Below are positions 8,211 to 19,338 of a DNA stretch of 64,000 nucleotides, one piece after another. How positions within the stretch are numbered: the stretch's first letter is position 1; each line of letters opens with the position of its first letter. The stretch is from positions 930,001-994,000 of the forward strand of contig NZ_CP115608.1 of NCBI RefSeq assembly GCF_027797465.1. The letters are read 5' to 3'. The notes under the pieces were generated by a model. The model searched no databases and was not told where the DNA came from. It saw nothing but the letters and a program-made list of their open reading frames with translations. This DNA comes from Campylobacter sp. CN_NE2. GTDB taxonomy: Bacteria; Campylobacterota; Campylobacteria; Campylobacterales; Campylobacteraceae. The position numbers and the translations under genes were made by a program.

Positions 8211-9455
8211 TTACCAATCAAGTGATTGAATTTGACCGATTTTTAACGGAAATTGAAAACTTCTGTTCTCATTTACCCTTATAATGCCGACTGCACTACC
8301 GCTTTTTATAAACATTATAGTTCCGCCGTCATGAGAAAATCTAGGAAACATATTTTTTCCGTCTGCTGTGAGTTGGCGAACTAAATCTGTTTGCGTTGAA
8401 ATCATATAGATATTAAAGCTTCCGCCGCCGTCACGGCTAGAATAAGCTATATAACTTCCGTTTGTCGTAATCGAGTTATTATTTTTTCCTTGAAATACCA
8501 TTTGCTCGACATTACCGCCACCAAGACTTTGAGCGAAAATATTTGGATAACCAAGTCTATCGCTTACAAAAACCACTCTGCTATCGTTATCCACAAAATT
8601 TCCATTTACATCAATGCCAGGATAATCTGTAACTTGCTTCATATTGCCACTTGCTAAGTCATAAAGAAAAATGTCAGGCTGATCTTTTGGCGCATTTGTG
8701 ATAAGAAGTTTTCGTCCGTCGCTACTAACATCACTTGCTATCGTCATGCCTTGTCCTGTTAGAATTTTGGTTTTTGCACCGCTAGAAAGATTATATTTAA
8801 AAATCGCAGGAGTATTTTTATTTACATAATATGTATAGAAAAACTCGGTTTGATTTTTATTTGCCCATTTTGGGAAAATGTTTAGACCACCGCTAACTAC
8901 GACTTTTTGATAAGTTAAAGTATAATCAGCAACTAAAATTTCGCTTTGTTTTGTCGAAGTATAGCGAGAAAGCAAAATCATCTGTCTCATCCAATCGACA
9001 TTTGAATAGCCCAAATTTTTAACGATTTCAGAAACTGCCATGTGTGCTAAAAACGGATATGTTTCGCCGTTTGCTATGCTAAATTCGTTCTCATAAACTA
9101 CTTTGCCGTTACTTGCGTCTAAAACTTTGGCTTTTAAATTCATAGGTGAGCCCTGAGCGCTAACTGCATAGCGAACGATCAAAGCAGGAGCGCCGCTTAT
9201 ACCTAAATTTGTAGTATAATCGCCGTCATAAGAGCTTTCTAAATAATCATCGCTTACTTCAAAAACAGCACCGACTTTTAAATCTCCAACCATAAGTTTA
9301 AAAAATTTGTTGTTAAATTCAGAATTTGGCAACTCCGAAGCGTTTTGCACTACGATTTTTGGCAAATTCATAGCACCGTCATTTGTTAATGTCATTGTTG
9401 CATCAATAGCAAACAAATTTATACAAAAAATAAAAATTAAAAAAAGTTTTTTCAT
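8211..9455 (-). CDS. tolB: Tol-Pal system periplasmic protein TolB
   Basis: A 414-residue periplasmic protein that shuttles between TolA and Pal. A typical signal peptide (MKKLFLIFIFCINLFA) is followed by the N-terminal alpha/beta domain and then a C-terminal six-bladed beta-propeller from about 190. The propeller blades carry repeated DG, SSDGRK and FSHDGG turns typical of TolB. Length is in the family range (about 400-430). It lies 10 bases after the TolA-like gene. Confidence 0.92.
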   Translation of the reverse strand: MKKLFLIFIFCINLFAIDATMTLTNDGAMNLPKIVVQNASELPNSEFNNKFFKLMVGDLKVGAVFEVSDDYLESSYDGDYTTNLGISGAPALIVRYAVSAQGSPMNLKAKVLDASNGKVVYENEFSIANGETYPFLAHMAVSEIVKNLGYSNVDWMRQMILLSRYTSTKQSEILVADYTLTYQKVVVSGGLNIFPKWANKNQTEFFYTYYVNKNTPAIFKYNLSSGAKTKILTGQGMTIASDVSSDGRKLLITNAPKDQPDIFLYDLASGNMKQVTDYPGIDVNGNFVDNDSRVVFVSDRLGYPNIFAQSLGGGNVEQMVFQGKNNNSITTNGSYIAYSSRDGGGSFNIYMISTQTDLVRQLTADGKNMFPRFSHDGGTIMFIKSGSAVGIIRVNENRSFQFPLKIGQIQSLDW

Positions 9456-9465
9456 TTTTGCTCCT

Positions 9466-10257
9466 TTATTTTTTTGGTGTTATTGTAATTGATGTTATAT
9501 TTAAAATTTCATTTCCAGGTGGTTTTGGAAATTCTCTACTTTCTAAACTATAAACAAAATCTCTAAGTTTTTGGTTATATTCAGAATTATAAGTAAGTTC
9601 TAAAATTTCATATTCCACAACTTTTCCATTTCTATCAATTTTTAAACTTATTTTAGCAACTTCATTTGATTTTGGATTATACGAAGTCCAAATTTGTTGT
9701 AAAATTTTGTTTATTTGACCTATATAAGCATTATATTGCCCTGTCATCTGTGATTTGCCTGATTTTTTATCATCTTTTTGAACGGCATTTTTAGAACCGC
9801 TTTCTTGTTTTTCTTCTTTTTTTTCTGTGCTTTCTTGAAGTTTTTTATTATCTTTTGTGGTATCGGCAAAAAGATCGTTTAAATTTGGTTTTGGTTCAGG
9901 CTTTGGCTCTTCAACCGGTTTTGGCTCTTCAATCGGAGTTTCAACAGGTTTTGATTCAGGCAGTGGCTCAGGCTTTGGCTCTTCTGTTTTTTCTATCTCT
10001 TTTGGTTTTTCTTCAACTTGTGGCTGGACAGGAACTTCTTTGGCTAAATCAGGTGCTTTTGGCGCACTATCGTCAATCTCCCAATCCACAATAATATCCA
10101 TATAAGCATTTGGATCGTCTGTGTATTTTAGTGCTAGTTCGTGGTCTCTTATAGCATTAAAAAGCAGGAAAAATCCAGCCAAAAAATAGATACAAAGCGA
10201 AATCAAAAACGAAGTGAAATTGTCGTATTTCACGCCGACATACGAACTACTTCGCAA
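9466..10257 (-). CDS. tolA: TolA-like energy transducer (TonB C-terminal fold)
   Basis: A 263-residue inner-membrane protein with one transmembrane helix (about 14-36). A proline- and glutamate-rich spacer (about 65-125) has repeated KPEP and EEPKP units, and a lysine-rich stretch follows. The C-terminal domain (about 175-263) resembles TolA/TonB C-domains, with ISLKIDRNGKVVEYEI. Its position between tolR and tolB marks it as the TolA of this system; the spacer is much shorter than in E. coli TolA (421 residues). It would couple the proton-driven TolQR motor to TolB and Pal. Confidence 0.82.
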   Translation of the reverse strand: MRSSSYVGVKYDNFTSFLISLCIYFLAGFFLLFNAIRDHELALKYTDDPNAYMDIIVDWEIDDSAPKAPDLAKEVPVQPQVEEKPKEIEKTEEPKPEPLPESKPVETPIEEPKPVEEPKPEPKPNLNDLFADTTKDNKKLQESTEKKEEKQESGSKNAVQKDDKKSGKSQMTGQYNAYIGQINKILQQIWTSYNPKSNEVAKISLKIDRNGKVVEYEILELTYNSEYNQKLRDFVYSLESREFPKPPGNEILNITSITITPKK

Positions 10258-10260
10258 AGC

Positions 10261-10659
10261 CTATCCGTTCGTTTGAAGTGCTACTTTTAAATAACCAGTT
10301 TGTTTTAAAGTTTTTAAAACAAACATAACATCATCATAAAGTAGCTTTTTATCGGCTTGGATAAAAACGGGCTTATCCTTGTCGTATTTGCCTGAATTTG
10401 CTAATAAAAGTAGATTATCGGCAAATTCGACAAAATTCATTTTACTTTGATCGATATGAATTTGCTTATCTTCGGTTATACGAACTATCATAAGCTCTTT
10501 TGTGGTTTGCGAAGTTTGCGTTTTTGAACCGTCAGGAAGCTGAATTTTCTCTTCATAGATTATCGCAGGGGTTGCAACCATTAAAATAGCAAGTAACACA
10601 AGCATAATATCAACCAAAGGCGTGATATTTAGCTCAGGTTTTTCATCATAATCAAACAT
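10261..10659 (-). CDS. tolR: TolR/ExbD-family proton-channel subunit
   Basis: A 132-residue biopolymer transport protein. The single transmembrane helix (about 11-35) carries D17 in ITPLVDIMLV, the proton-carrying aspartate of ExbD and TolR. The rest is the periplasmic domain. The neighbours favour TolR over ExbD, although C. jejuni annotations use the exbD name. Its ATG lies inside the end of tolQ, an eight-base overlap. Confidence 0.9.
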   Translation of the reverse strand: MFDYDEKPELNITPLVDIMLVLLAILMVATPAIIYEEKIQLPDGSKTQTSQTTKELMIVRITEDKQIHIDQSKMNFVEFADNLLLLANSGKYDKDKPVFIQADKKLLYDDVMFVLKTLKQTGYLKVALQTNG

Positions 10660-11254
10660 TTGATTTTGTTTCCGCTTTTAAATTTGATACGCTATCGCCT
10701 GTTATGTGAAGCAAAATATCACCTGTGCGCCTAATAATACTCATAAGCTCATACGATTTTCTTTTTATAAGTAAGTGAAATGTATAAGCAGGGATTGCAA
10801 CGAAAATTCCGGCTCCCGTAGCAACCAAAGCTTCGCTAATGGCTGGTGCAATCGTAGCGATACTAGCGTTTCCTGCACCCATTTTGGAAAAAGTATCAAG
10901 TATGCTAACAACCGTTCCAAAAAGCCCTATAAAAGGCGAAGTTGAAGCGATGATAGAGAGCCAAGTTAGCCCACTTGTAGAATCTCGCTCGGACATACTT
11001 AGCGAAACTGCTAGTTTTTCTTTTGTGATTTTACCACTTGCTACTTTTTTCAAAACAGAATTTGTATTTGAAATTCTCGCCCCCATAAGCAGAGATTCAA
11101 GGGCTTTTTCTTCTTTTTTATACCAAGAAGAAAGCCCTACAAACCTAGAAATCAAAATCGTAAAAGTCAATATGAAATAAAAAGATAACCAAGAAAGCAC
11201 AAATATCGTAATAAATGTGCTTCTTGAAAAATAACTAAGAATAATATCAATCAT
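10652..11254 (-). CDS. tolQ: TolQ/ExbB-family motor protein
   Basis: A 200-residue inner-membrane protein of the MotA/TolQ/ExbB family, which forms the proton-driven motor with TolR. It has three hydrophobic segments (about 12-35, 100-125 and 140-165). The conserved SPFIGLFGTVVSILDTF and ISEALVATGAGIFVAIPA lie in the second and third helices. It starts three bases after atpC and so joins the tol genes to the ATP synthase operon on the same strand. Confidence 0.9.
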   Translation of the reverse strand: MIDIILSYFSRSTFITIFVLSWLSFYFILTFTILISRFVGLSSWYKKEEKALESLLMGARISNTNSVLKKVASGKITKEKLAVSLSMSERDSTSGLTWLSIIASTSPFIGLFGTVVSILDTFSKMGAGNASIATIAPAISEALVATGAGIFVAIPAYTFHLLIKRKSYELMSIIRRTGDILLHITGDSVSNLKAETKSNV

Positions 11255-11257
11255 ACT

Positions 11258-11647
11258 CTATTTTTGCCTTGCGTGATCATCGATTTTGGCGATAGTTGCG
11301 GCATAAGCAGATGTTTCACTACTCATAGAAGCTACTAAATCTTTTGCTTTTTGAAGTGATTTTGCAATAGCACCTTCGCTATCGCCGCCTACGACGACAG
11401 CGCCGTCTGCTAAAACGGTTGTTTTTTCTTCATCAACTTTCAAATAGCCCCAGTTTATCGCTACTAATTCTTTTTTATCGTTTAAATTTACTATTTCAAT
11501 TACACCAGATCTTAAAAGCGTTACAAGTGCTGCGTGGCGTGGTAAAACGCCTAGTTCGCCTTCGCTTCCGGGTAGTTGAACAGATTTAACTTCGCCCGAG
11601 AAAACTCTTCCCTCAGGCGTAACGATTTCTAAAAATAATTTTTCCAT
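11258..11647 (-). CDS. atpC: ATP synthase F1 epsilon subunit
   Basis: A 129-residue epsilon subunit of the F1 central stalk, which tunes coupling and can inhibit ATP hydrolysis. The N-terminal beta-sandwich is clear (LEIVTPEGRVFSGEVKSV, PGSEGELGVLPRHA). A shortened C-terminal helical region follows. It lies 12 bases after atpD and is the last atp gene. Confidence 0.95.
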   Translation of the reverse strand: MEKLFLEIVTPEGRVFSGEVKSVQLPGSEGELGVLPRHAALVTLLRSGVIEIVNLNDKKELVAINWGYLKVDEEKTTVLADGAVVVGGDSEGAIAKSLQKAKDLVASMSSETSAYAATIAKIDDHARQK

Positions 11648-11659
11648 TATTTTTTCCTT

Positions 11660-13057
<1,398 letters not shown>

Positions 13058-13080
13058 CTATTTTCCTTTCACTTATTTCT

Positions 13081-13977
13081 TTACTTCATTGATTCAACGC
13101 CACTGATGATTTCTATAAGCTCAGTGGTAATAGAACTTTGTCTTGCTTTGTTATACTCTAAATTTAGCTGTCTAACGCGCTCTTTTGCGTTGTTTGTCGC
13201 ATTTTCCATAGCGTTCATTCTAGCACTATGTTCGGCAGCTAGTGAATCTATCAAAGAGTAATACATGCTGTATTCTAAATACTTTTTGACAAGTTCATCT
13301 AATAATGCTTTTGCATTTTCATCAGGTTCAAATTCAACAGCAGAACCTAAATTTGCTAAATGCTTTTCATCAACAACAGGCGGTTCAATTGGAACTACAT
13401 CGCTAACACGAATTTCTTGCGAAATCATATTTTTATATCCATTATGAACCAAAATAACTTTATCGGTTTCACCGGCTAAAAAGCTATCAACGGCCGATTT
13501 GATAATATTTTGTGCTTTTTCATAGGTAGGAGATGAGCTAACGCCGACATGCTTTTCTAAAAGCTCCATACCTTGAAAATTAAAGTATTCGATACCTTTT
13601 TTGCCTACGCCACGCAAACGAATTTTAATTCCTTTGCTTTTATAAGTTTCAATCAAACTTTTTATTTTTTTGATTGTGTGAATATTAAATCCGCCACAAA
13701 GCCCCTTGTCGGCAGTAACAAAAATAATATCAACTATTTTTGGCTCTTTTTTTGTATCGAAAATTTTACTATTTTGCACATCTGAGATATTATCAGAAAT
13801 TTTAGCCGCAATCTCACTTAAAACCTCATTGATTTTAATCGCATAAGCGCTTGATTGAACAGCTGCGTCTTTTGCTTTTTTAAGCTTTACATTAGACACA
13901 AGCTTCATCGCTTTTGTGGTTTTTTCAGTGTTTTTGACGCTTTTAATTTTTAACTTAATATCTTTCAAATTTGCCAT
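13081..13977 (-). CDS. atpG: ATP synthase F1 gamma subunit
   Basis: The 298-residue central-shaft subunit of F1. The N-terminal helix starts [19 protein letters not shown] and includes [16 protein letters not shown], the usual gamma signature. The Rossmann-like middle has [12 protein letters not shown]. The C-terminal helix has [21 protein letters not shown] and ends in EIISG, as in other gamma subunits. It is 9 bases after atpA. Confidence 0.97.
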   Translation of the reverse strand: MANLKDIKLKIKSVKNTEKTTKAMKLVSNVKLKKAKDAAVQSSAYAIKINEVLSEIAAKISDNISDVQNSKIFDTKKEPKIVDIIFVTADKGLCGGFNIHTIKKIKSLIETYKSKGIKIRLRGVGKKGIEYFNFQGMELLEKHVGVSSSPTYEKAQNIIKSAVDSFLAGETDKVILVHNGYKNMISQEIRVSDVVPIEPPVVDEKHLANLGSAVEFEPDENAKALLDELVKKYLEYSMYYSLIDSLAAEHSARMNAMENATNNAKERVRQLNLEYNKARQSSITTELIEIISGVESMK

Positions 13978-13986
13978 AATTTAGCC

Positions 13987-15504
13987 TTACTGCGCTGAAA
14001 ATGTCGCTTTAAAGTCATTTAATGCTTTTGCTAAACTTTCTTCTATATCTTTTTCCAAAGATTTTTTGGTTCTGATTTGTTCGAAAATTTCAGGATATTT
14101 AGCTTCGATAAACGGATAAAGTTCAGCTTCAAATTTACCGATTGCGCTTGGTGCAACATCGTCCAAATAACCTTTGCTACCTGCAAAAATGATAACAATT
14201 TGATTTTCAACAGGAAGTGGGCTATAAGGTGGTTGTTTTAGAACTTCAACCATTCTTTGACCACGGTCTAGTTGTTTTCTACTGCTTTCGTCCAAATCAC
14301 TTGCAAATTGAGCAAATGCTTGAAGTTCGCGGTATTGAGCAAGGTCAAGGCGAAGTGTGCCTGAAACTTTTTTAATAGCTTTGATTTGTGCTGAACCACC
14401 AACACGGCTAACCGACAAACCGACATTGATCGCAGGGCGGATACCTGAGTTAAATAGACCTGATTCAAGGAAAATTTGTCCGTCTGTAATCGAAATAACA
14501 TTTGTAGGGATATATGCTGAAACATCGCCTGCTTGTGTTTCAATGATAGGAAGCGCTGTTAGGCTACCAGCTCCTAGTGCATCGCTTAGCTTACTAGCTC
14601 TTTCAAGTAAGCGAGAGTGAAGATAAAAAACATCGCCCGGATAAGCTTCACGACCCGGTGGTCTTCTTAAAATCAATGACATTTCGCGGTAAGCAACAGC
14701 GTGTTTGCTTAAATCATCATAAATAATCAAAGCATGGCGTGAGTTATCTCTGAAATACTCGCCCATTGTGCAACCTGAATATGGAGCAAGGTATTGAAGA
14801 GCAGCCGCTTCACTAGCATTAGCTGCAACTACGATGGTATATTCCATAGCGCCGTATTCTTCTAGTTTTTTAACAACTTGTGCTACGGTTGATTGTTTTT
14901 GACCTACGGCAACATAGATACAGACGACATCTTGACCTTTTTGGTTGATAATAGTATCAACAGCAACCGTTGTTTTACCTGTTTGTCTATCGCCGATAAT
15001 TAGCTCTCTTTGACCTCTACCGATTGGAACAAGGGCGTCGATTGCTTTAATACCTGTTTGAAGCGGCTCATGAACTGATTTTCTAGCCATAATGCCTTTT
15101 GCTTTTTCTTCAACGAATCTACTTTCACTCGCTTCAATTGGTCCTTTGCCGTCGATTGGCTCACCAAGTGCATTTACAACGCGTCCTATCATAGCGTCCC
15201 CAACAGGAACTCTTAGAAGTTTGCCAAGTCTTTTTGCACTACTTCCTTCAACGATACCGGCTGTTTCGCCTAAGATAACAACACCGACACTGCTTTCTTC
15301 AAGGTTAAGAGCAATACCTTTTACGCCGTTATCGAACTCAACCATTTCGTTAGCCATAACATTTTTTAAGCCATAAACGCTGGCAACACCGTCGGCAACA
15401 GATACAACTTTACCTGTTTCTTCGACATCTACGCTTAGATCAAAGCTTTCAATTCGTTCTTTAATTATGCTACTAATTTCGTCTGCTTTAATTTTCGCAC
15501 TCAC
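13987..15504 (-). CDS. atpA: ATP synthase F1 alpha subunit
   Basis: The 505-residue non-catalytic nucleotide-binding subunit of F1. The Walker A motif GDRQTGKT is at 171-178, with [16 protein letters not shown] for Walker B and [20 protein letters not shown] beyond it. The start has the usual [14 protein letters not shown] that contacts the delta subunit. It is 11 bases after atpH in the standard order H-A-G-D-C. Confidence 0.98.
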   Translation of the reverse strand: MSAKIKADEISSIIKERIESFDLSVDVEETGKVVSVADGVASVYGLKNVMANEMVEFDNGVKGIALNLEESSVGVVILGETAGIVEGSSAKRLGKLLRVPVGDAMIGRVVNALGEPIDGKGPIEASESRFVEEKAKGIMARKSVHEPLQTGIKAIDALVPIGRGQRELIIGDRQTGKTTVAVDTIINQKGQDVVCIYVAVGQKQSTVAQVVKKLEEYGAMEYTIVVAANASEAAALQYLAPYSGCTMGEYFRDNSRHALIIYDDLSKHAVAYREMSLILRRPPGREAYPGDVFYLHSRLLERASKLSDALGAGSLTALPIIETQAGDVSAYIPTNVISITDGQIFLESGLFNSGIRPAINVGLSVSRVGGSAQIKAIKKVSGTLRLDLAQYRELQAFAQFASDLDESSRKQLDRGQRMVEVLKQPPYSPLPVENQIVIIFAGSKGYLDDVAPSAIGKFEAELYPFIEAKYPEIFEQIRTKKSLEKDIEESLAKALNDFKATFSAQ

Positions 15505-15515
15505 GCTTTACTCCT

Positions 15516-16046
15516 TTAAATTGCTTTTAATATATATTCGCTCATTTTATTTTTTAATCTATCAATAGAAAAACTAATCTCAAAACCCAAATCTTCAACA
15601 TCGATTTTAACGCCGTTGTAGTTAGCAATAACCGGCTCTAATTTGATGTTTGCATTGAATTTTTTAGAAATTTGCGCTTCTAGCTCTTTAAGTTTTGATT
15701 TTTCAATCTCTTTTGAAGAGTAAATTTTTCCGTAAAATTCGTTGTTTGCAGCTGCGATATTGCTTCGCAATCCTTCAAAAATTTGCGGAATTAAATTTAT
15801 TCGTCTATTTTTTGCCAAAAGCTTTATCAAATTTGAAATTTTCTCATCAGGTTTTTTTATAAAAGATAAAATCAAATCAACTTTTGCATTATCTTTTATA
15901 GCAGGAGAGTTGATAATATCGTTAAATTTCTCAGTTTCAAAAGCCAAAGATAGGGATTTGAAAATTTCCAAAACGCCTTTTAGCTCATCTTGTTTATAGC
16001 TTTCTATTAAAGCTTTAACATATTTTTTAGCGGTATTGTCTATCAT
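15516..16046 (-). CDS. atpH: ATP synthase F1 delta subunit
   Basis: The 176-residue delta subunit (OSCP equivalent) that joins F1 to the b/b' peripheral stalk. It is helical, with the family start (AKKYVKALIESYK) and the C-terminal segment LGFEISFSIDRLKNKMSEYI. Its ATG overlaps the last base of the atpF stop codon. Confidence 0.93.
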   Translation of the reverse strand: MIDNTAKKYVKALIESYKQDELKGVLEIFKSLSLAFETEKFNDIINSPAIKDNAKVDLILSFIKKPDEKISNLIKLLAKNRRINLIPQIFEGLRSNIAAANNEFYGKIYSSKEIEKSKLKELEAQISKKFNANIKLEPVIANYNGVKIDVEDLGFEISFSIDRLKNKMSEYILKAI

Positions 16047-16552
16047 TACACAGCCTTTTTATGAACTATGTCGATAAGTTCATTTTGATCTAAATTTATG
16101 CTATTTTTGTCAAAAATTTCTTCTAAAATTTCATTTACGACATCTTTTTTCGCTTTTCTAGTTTCAAATTCTTTTTGCTCTTCGAACGCTTTTTGAAGTT
16201 GTTTTATCTCAAATTCGGTAGCATTTTTAACTTTTTCTTCTGCAAAAATTGCCTCTTTTTTGGCTGTTTCTACCAAAGAATCACCTTGAATTTTAGCAGT
16301 TGCTACATCTTTTTTAGCCTGTTCTTTTCGCTCTTTTGATTCTTTTAATAAATTTTGATTTGCTTCAAGTCTAGAAGCTATCGAATTTATTCTATTTTCA
16401 TAAGCAGCTTTTAAAGGACCTTTTAGCAAATAATACATTATCCCAAAAAAGATTAAAAAGTTTATCGTTCTCCAAACTATATCATAGTTTGTGCCATGTC
16501 CGTCTGCAAGAGCCAAAATCGGAAAAAGTGTTAAAAATATATATTTTTTCAT
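16046..16552 (-). CDS. atpF: ATP synthase F0 subunit b
   Basis: A 168-residue peripheral-stalk subunit. The N-terminus looks like a cleavable signal peptide (MKKYIFLTLFPILALADG). A membrane helix (about 25-45, WRTINFLIFFGIMYYLL) follows, then a long charged coiled coil. It is paired with the b' gene just upstream, the two-gene form of the stalk. Subunits a and c are not in this window, as expected for Campylobacter, where I recall them being encoded elsewhere. Confidence 0.93.
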   Translation of the reverse strand: MKKYIFLTLFPILALADGHGTNYDIVWRTINFLIFFGIMYYLLKGPLKAAYENRINSIASRLEANQNLLKESKERKEQAKKDVATAKIQGDSLVETAKKEAIFAEEKVKNATEFEIKQLQKAFEEQKEFETRKAKKDVVNEILEEIFDKNSINLDQNELIDIVHKKAV

Positions 16553-16561
16553 TTTTTCTCC

Positions 16562-16984
16562 TTAAATCTTGGCAAGAGCGCTTTTAAGGCTACTCTTAAA
16601 TTCCGGAATTTTATCTTGAAGATCTTTTTTAAGCTCAGTTTTTTCTTTACCAAGCTTTTTAACAAATTTGTCAAAATCGGCTTCTAATTCCGATTTTTTA
16701 GCCGCTATCACTACTTCGGAATCTTCTTTTGCTTTATCCAAAGATAGCTGTTTGATTTTAGCTGCTTGTGATCTTGCTTCATCTAGAATTTTTGTTATCT
16801 CGGCTCTATCAGAATCGACATCTAGCGCATTTTGCTTGGCTTCTTCGGCATCTTTTTGTATCATGGCTTCTCTGCTGTCCATAAAAGAAAGCAGTGGTTT
16901 ATAAAGCATGATATTCAAAATGTAGACGAGCCCCAAAAATACGATAACAGTGAAGATCAGAGCAGGCAAACTAATTTCGAGCAT
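16562..16984 (-). CDS. atpF': ATP synthase F0 subunit b'
   Basis: A 140-residue second peripheral-stalk subunit. It has one N-terminal membrane helix (about 6-30, LPALIFTVIVFLGLVYILNI), then PLLSFMDSREAMI and a long Lys/Glu/Ala coiled coil. It is the first gene of the atp cluster. AAGGAGGG just before the ATG is a near-perfect ribosome site. The 73-base gap to parB should hold the atp promoter, but no consensus -10 stands out; TAAAAT is the best candidate. Confidence 0.93.
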   Translation of the reverse strand: MLEISLPALIFTVIVFLGLVYILNIMLYKPLLSFMDSREAMIQKDAEEAKQNALDVDSDRAEITKILDEARSQAAKIKQLSLDKAKEDSEVVIAAKKSELEADFDKFVKKLGKEKTELKKDLQDKIPEFKSSLKSALAKI

Positions 16985-17057
16985 TAACCCTCCTTATTAA
17001 TTTTTACAAAATAAATTAATATTTTACAATATAAATTTAAAAATTTAGATTAAAAAA

Positions 17058-17924
17058 TCAGTTTAACTTCTTAATAAATTCATCAATTTTTGAAATTTCA
17101 TCAAATTCAACAGAAATTTTTCTATCTTTTATCTTTATTTTTCCAAATTTATCTAATTTTTCTTTCAATTCCAAAAGTTTTGGCTCAAAATTTTCAAATT
17201 TTTCAACCTTTTCTTTTGTCGATTTTTTATCTTTTTTATCTTTTATTTTTTTTACCAAATTCTCGGTTTCTCTAACGCTTAGTTTTTGCCCTGTTATCGT
17301 ATTTAAAACCAAAATTTGATCTTTTTCATCAAGTCCTACTATAACCTTTGCATGACCTTGTGAAATTTTATCTTCGCTAATTGCGTTTTGAACTTCGCTA
17401 GTTAAGCTTAAAAGCCTTAAAGTATTAGTAATTTGCACACGCGATTTTTTGATGATTCCAGCCAATTCTTCTTGCGTGATTTTATATTCATCAATCAACT
17501 CTTTGTATGAATTTGCAAGTTCAATAGGATTTAAATTTTCTCTTTGTATATTTTCAATTAGCGCTAGTTCCCTTAAATTTTGTGAGCCAAAATCAGCAAC
17601 TATGGCTTTGATATATTTTTCACCCAAAAGTTTTGTAGCACGAAATCTTCTCTCGCCGGCAATCAGCATATACTCATCATTTTTCGCAACAACGATTATA
17701 GGCTGGATAAGCCCGTGCCTAGCGATACTTTCGCTAAGCTCTTTTAAAGCATTTTCATCAAATTTTTTTCTTGGCTGATATGGATTTGGTTTGATTTTAT
17801 CAATTTCGATTTCTAAAACTAAATCTTTTTTTCCGCTTTCTAACTCTTTTGCGTAAGCATTTTCAACATCATCTAAAATGGCACCAAGTCCCCGTCCTAA
17901 CGCACTTTTTTTTACTTTTGCCAT
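17058..17924 (-). CDS. parB: Chromosome partitioning protein ParB (Spo0J)
   Basis: A 288-residue ParB CTPase and centromere-binding protein. The N-terminal ALGRGLGAIL contacts ParA. The CTP-binding motifs GERRFRA (90-96) and ENIQREN (124-130) are intact. A helix-turn-helix follows (TQEELAGIIKKSRVQITNTL), then a lysine-rich linker and a C-terminal dimerisation domain. It lies two bases after parA. I saw no exact parS palindrome nearby. Confidence 0.95.
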   Translation of the reverse strand: MAKVKKSALGRGLGAILDDVENAYAKELESGKKDLVLEIEIDKIKPNPYQPRKKFDENALKELSESIARHGLIQPIIVVAKNDEYMLIAGERRFRATKLLGEKYIKAIVADFGSQNLRELALIENIQRENLNPIELANSYKELIDEYKITQEELAGIIKKSRVQITNTLRLLSLTSEVQNAISEDKISQGHAKVIVGLDEKDQILVLNTITGQKLSVRETENLVKKIKDKKDKKSTKEKVEKFENFEPKLLELKEKLDKFGKIKIKDRKISVEFDEISKIDEFIKKLN

Positions 17925-17926
17925 AT

Positions 17927-18706
17927 TTACTCCATAATCGAATTTGCCAAATCCTGATACGCAACGCTTCCTGATGATTTTATATCATATAAAATCACAG
18001 GTTTGCCGTAACTTGGACATTCTGCAAGTTTTACATTTCTAGGAATTATAACAAAGCCGTTTTCATCTCTGTCACTTTTGAAAAGCTTATCTTCAAAATG
18101 CTCTTTAAGATTTGCTAAAACCTCTTTTGAAATATTATTTTTGCTATACATTGTAGGCAAAAATCCTCTAAATTTAAGATTTGGATTTATGCTTTTTTTC
18201 ACGATTTTAACGGTATTTAAAACCAAACTTAGCCCTTCAAGTGCCAAAAATTCACACTGAACAGGTACAATAACACTATCACTTGCACTTAGTGCATTTA
18301 CGGTGATATTTCCCAAAGTAGGTGGCGAATCAATAATGATATAATCATATTTTGAAGAAATTTTGGCAATTTTCCTTTTTAAAATCATTTTACTATCTTT
18401 GTCATTGTCGGCAAATTCTTGCTCAATGCCAACTAGACCGATATTTGACGGAACTAAATGAAGTTCAGGAATTTCCGTTTCGAGCGTGATTTCAGATATT
18501 GTTTTTCTACCAGTTAAAACATGATAGATATTGAATTCATAATCACTTCTACTAAAACCAAGCCCTGTTGTCGTATTTGACTGCGGATCAAGATCGATTA
18601 GTAAAACTTTTTTTCCGACAATAGCTAAACTTGCCGCCAAATTTATCGCAGTTGTCGTCTTGCCGACACCGCCTTTTTGATTAGCAATAGTTATTACTTC
18701 GCTCAT
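17927..18706 (-). CDS. parA: Chromosome partitioning ATPase ParA (Soj)
   Basis: A 259-residue deviant Walker A ATPase. KGGVGKTT at 11-18 has the signature lysine near the start. DLDPQSNTTTGLG and the Walker B strand YIIIDSPPTLG follow. With ParB it positions replication origins. The absence of an N-terminal DNA-binding domain marks it as a chromosomal Soj type. Its ATG overlaps the end of birA by four bases. Confidence 0.95.
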   Translation of the reverse strand: MSEVITIANQKGGVGKTTTAINLAASLAIVGKKVLLIDLDPQSNTTTGLGFSRSDYEFNIYHVLTGRKTISEITLETEIPELHLVPSNIGLVGIEQEFADNDKDSKMILKRKIAKISSKYDYIIIDSPPTLGNITVNALSASDSVIVPVQCEFLALEGLSLVLNTVKIVKKSINPNLKFRGFLPTMYSKNNISKEVLANLKEHFEDKLFKSDRDENGFVIIPRNVKLAECPSYGKPVILYDIKSSGSVAYQDLANSIME

Positions 18707-19338
18707 CTTAAACTATACACCTTTTTGTTGTTTATTAGGATTGAACCGTCATCGCAAAGCACGGCATTTTCGAGAGATACTATCTCGCACCCATTGTGGG
18801 TGCCGAATTTTTGCGACAAAGGGAATTCTAGCGAAAACTTGCTAAAAATTTGCTTCCATGAAGGTTTTTTTTCTAACATTTCAAAAAAGCCGTAAATTAG
18901 GCTATTTCGCTCTACTTTTATATCTAAGATTCCAGCAAATTCGGGCGCGTGAGCTAAATTTAAACCCATACCGCAGACAAAAACATTTTTGATTTTTGTC
19001 GTGATTACACCGCCGATTTTTTTTTCACTCAAATAAAAGTCATTTGGCCATTTTAGCCAAATTTTTGAGCCTAAATTTGCCAAATACTCTTTCATCAAAA
19101 ATGCAAAATAAATACTAGCCGAATTTGTCGGCAAATCGCTTGGCAAGGCACTTTCGCTCACGCAAAATGAAAAATATAGATTTCCGCTCACGCTCTCCCA
19201 CGCATTTCCTCTGCTTCCAAGCCCTGCATTTTGTGAGTTTGCGACCAAACAATATGGCGGTTTGATAACGCCAAGCTTTAAATTTGAAATGATCCCAGTT
19301 TGGGTCGAATCGCAACTCTCAACAAATTCTATCGTCAA
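18703..19338 (-). CDS. birA: Biotin--[acetyl-CoA-carboxylase] ligase
   Basis: A 211-residue biotin protein ligase that loads biotin on AccB. The catalytic-domain segments are recognisable: FVESCDSTQ near the start, ANSQNAGLGSRGNAWES for the biotinyl-AMP loop and KWPNDFYLSEKKIGG. There is no N-terminal winged helix, so it is a monofunctional ligase that cannot repress bio genes. It overlaps fmt by 20 bases and parA by four. Confidence 0.9.
   Translation of the reverse strand: MTIEFVESCDSTQTGIISNLKLGVIKPPYCLVANSQNAGLGSRGNAWESVSGNLYFSFCVSESALPSDLPTNSASIYFAFLMKEYLANLGSKIWLKWPNDFYLSEKKIGGVITTKIKNVFVCGMGLNLAHAPEFAGILDIKVERNSLIYGFFEMLEKKPSWKQIFSKFSLEFPLSQKFGTHNGCEIVSLENAVLCDDGSILINNKKVYSLR

Noticed and set aside
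9855-10105. Two overlapping plus-strand frames of about 80 codons opposite the tolA spacer
   Set aside because: They are shadows of the proline/glutamate repeat codons of TolA on the other strand. Their Gly/Phe/Ser- and Leu/Gln-rich products are low-complexity, and no ribosome site precedes them.
14268-14543. Minus-strand frame of 91 codons inside atpA in another frame
   Set aside because: It lies wholly within a highly conserved coding gene, has no ribosome site, and its product resembles no protein family.
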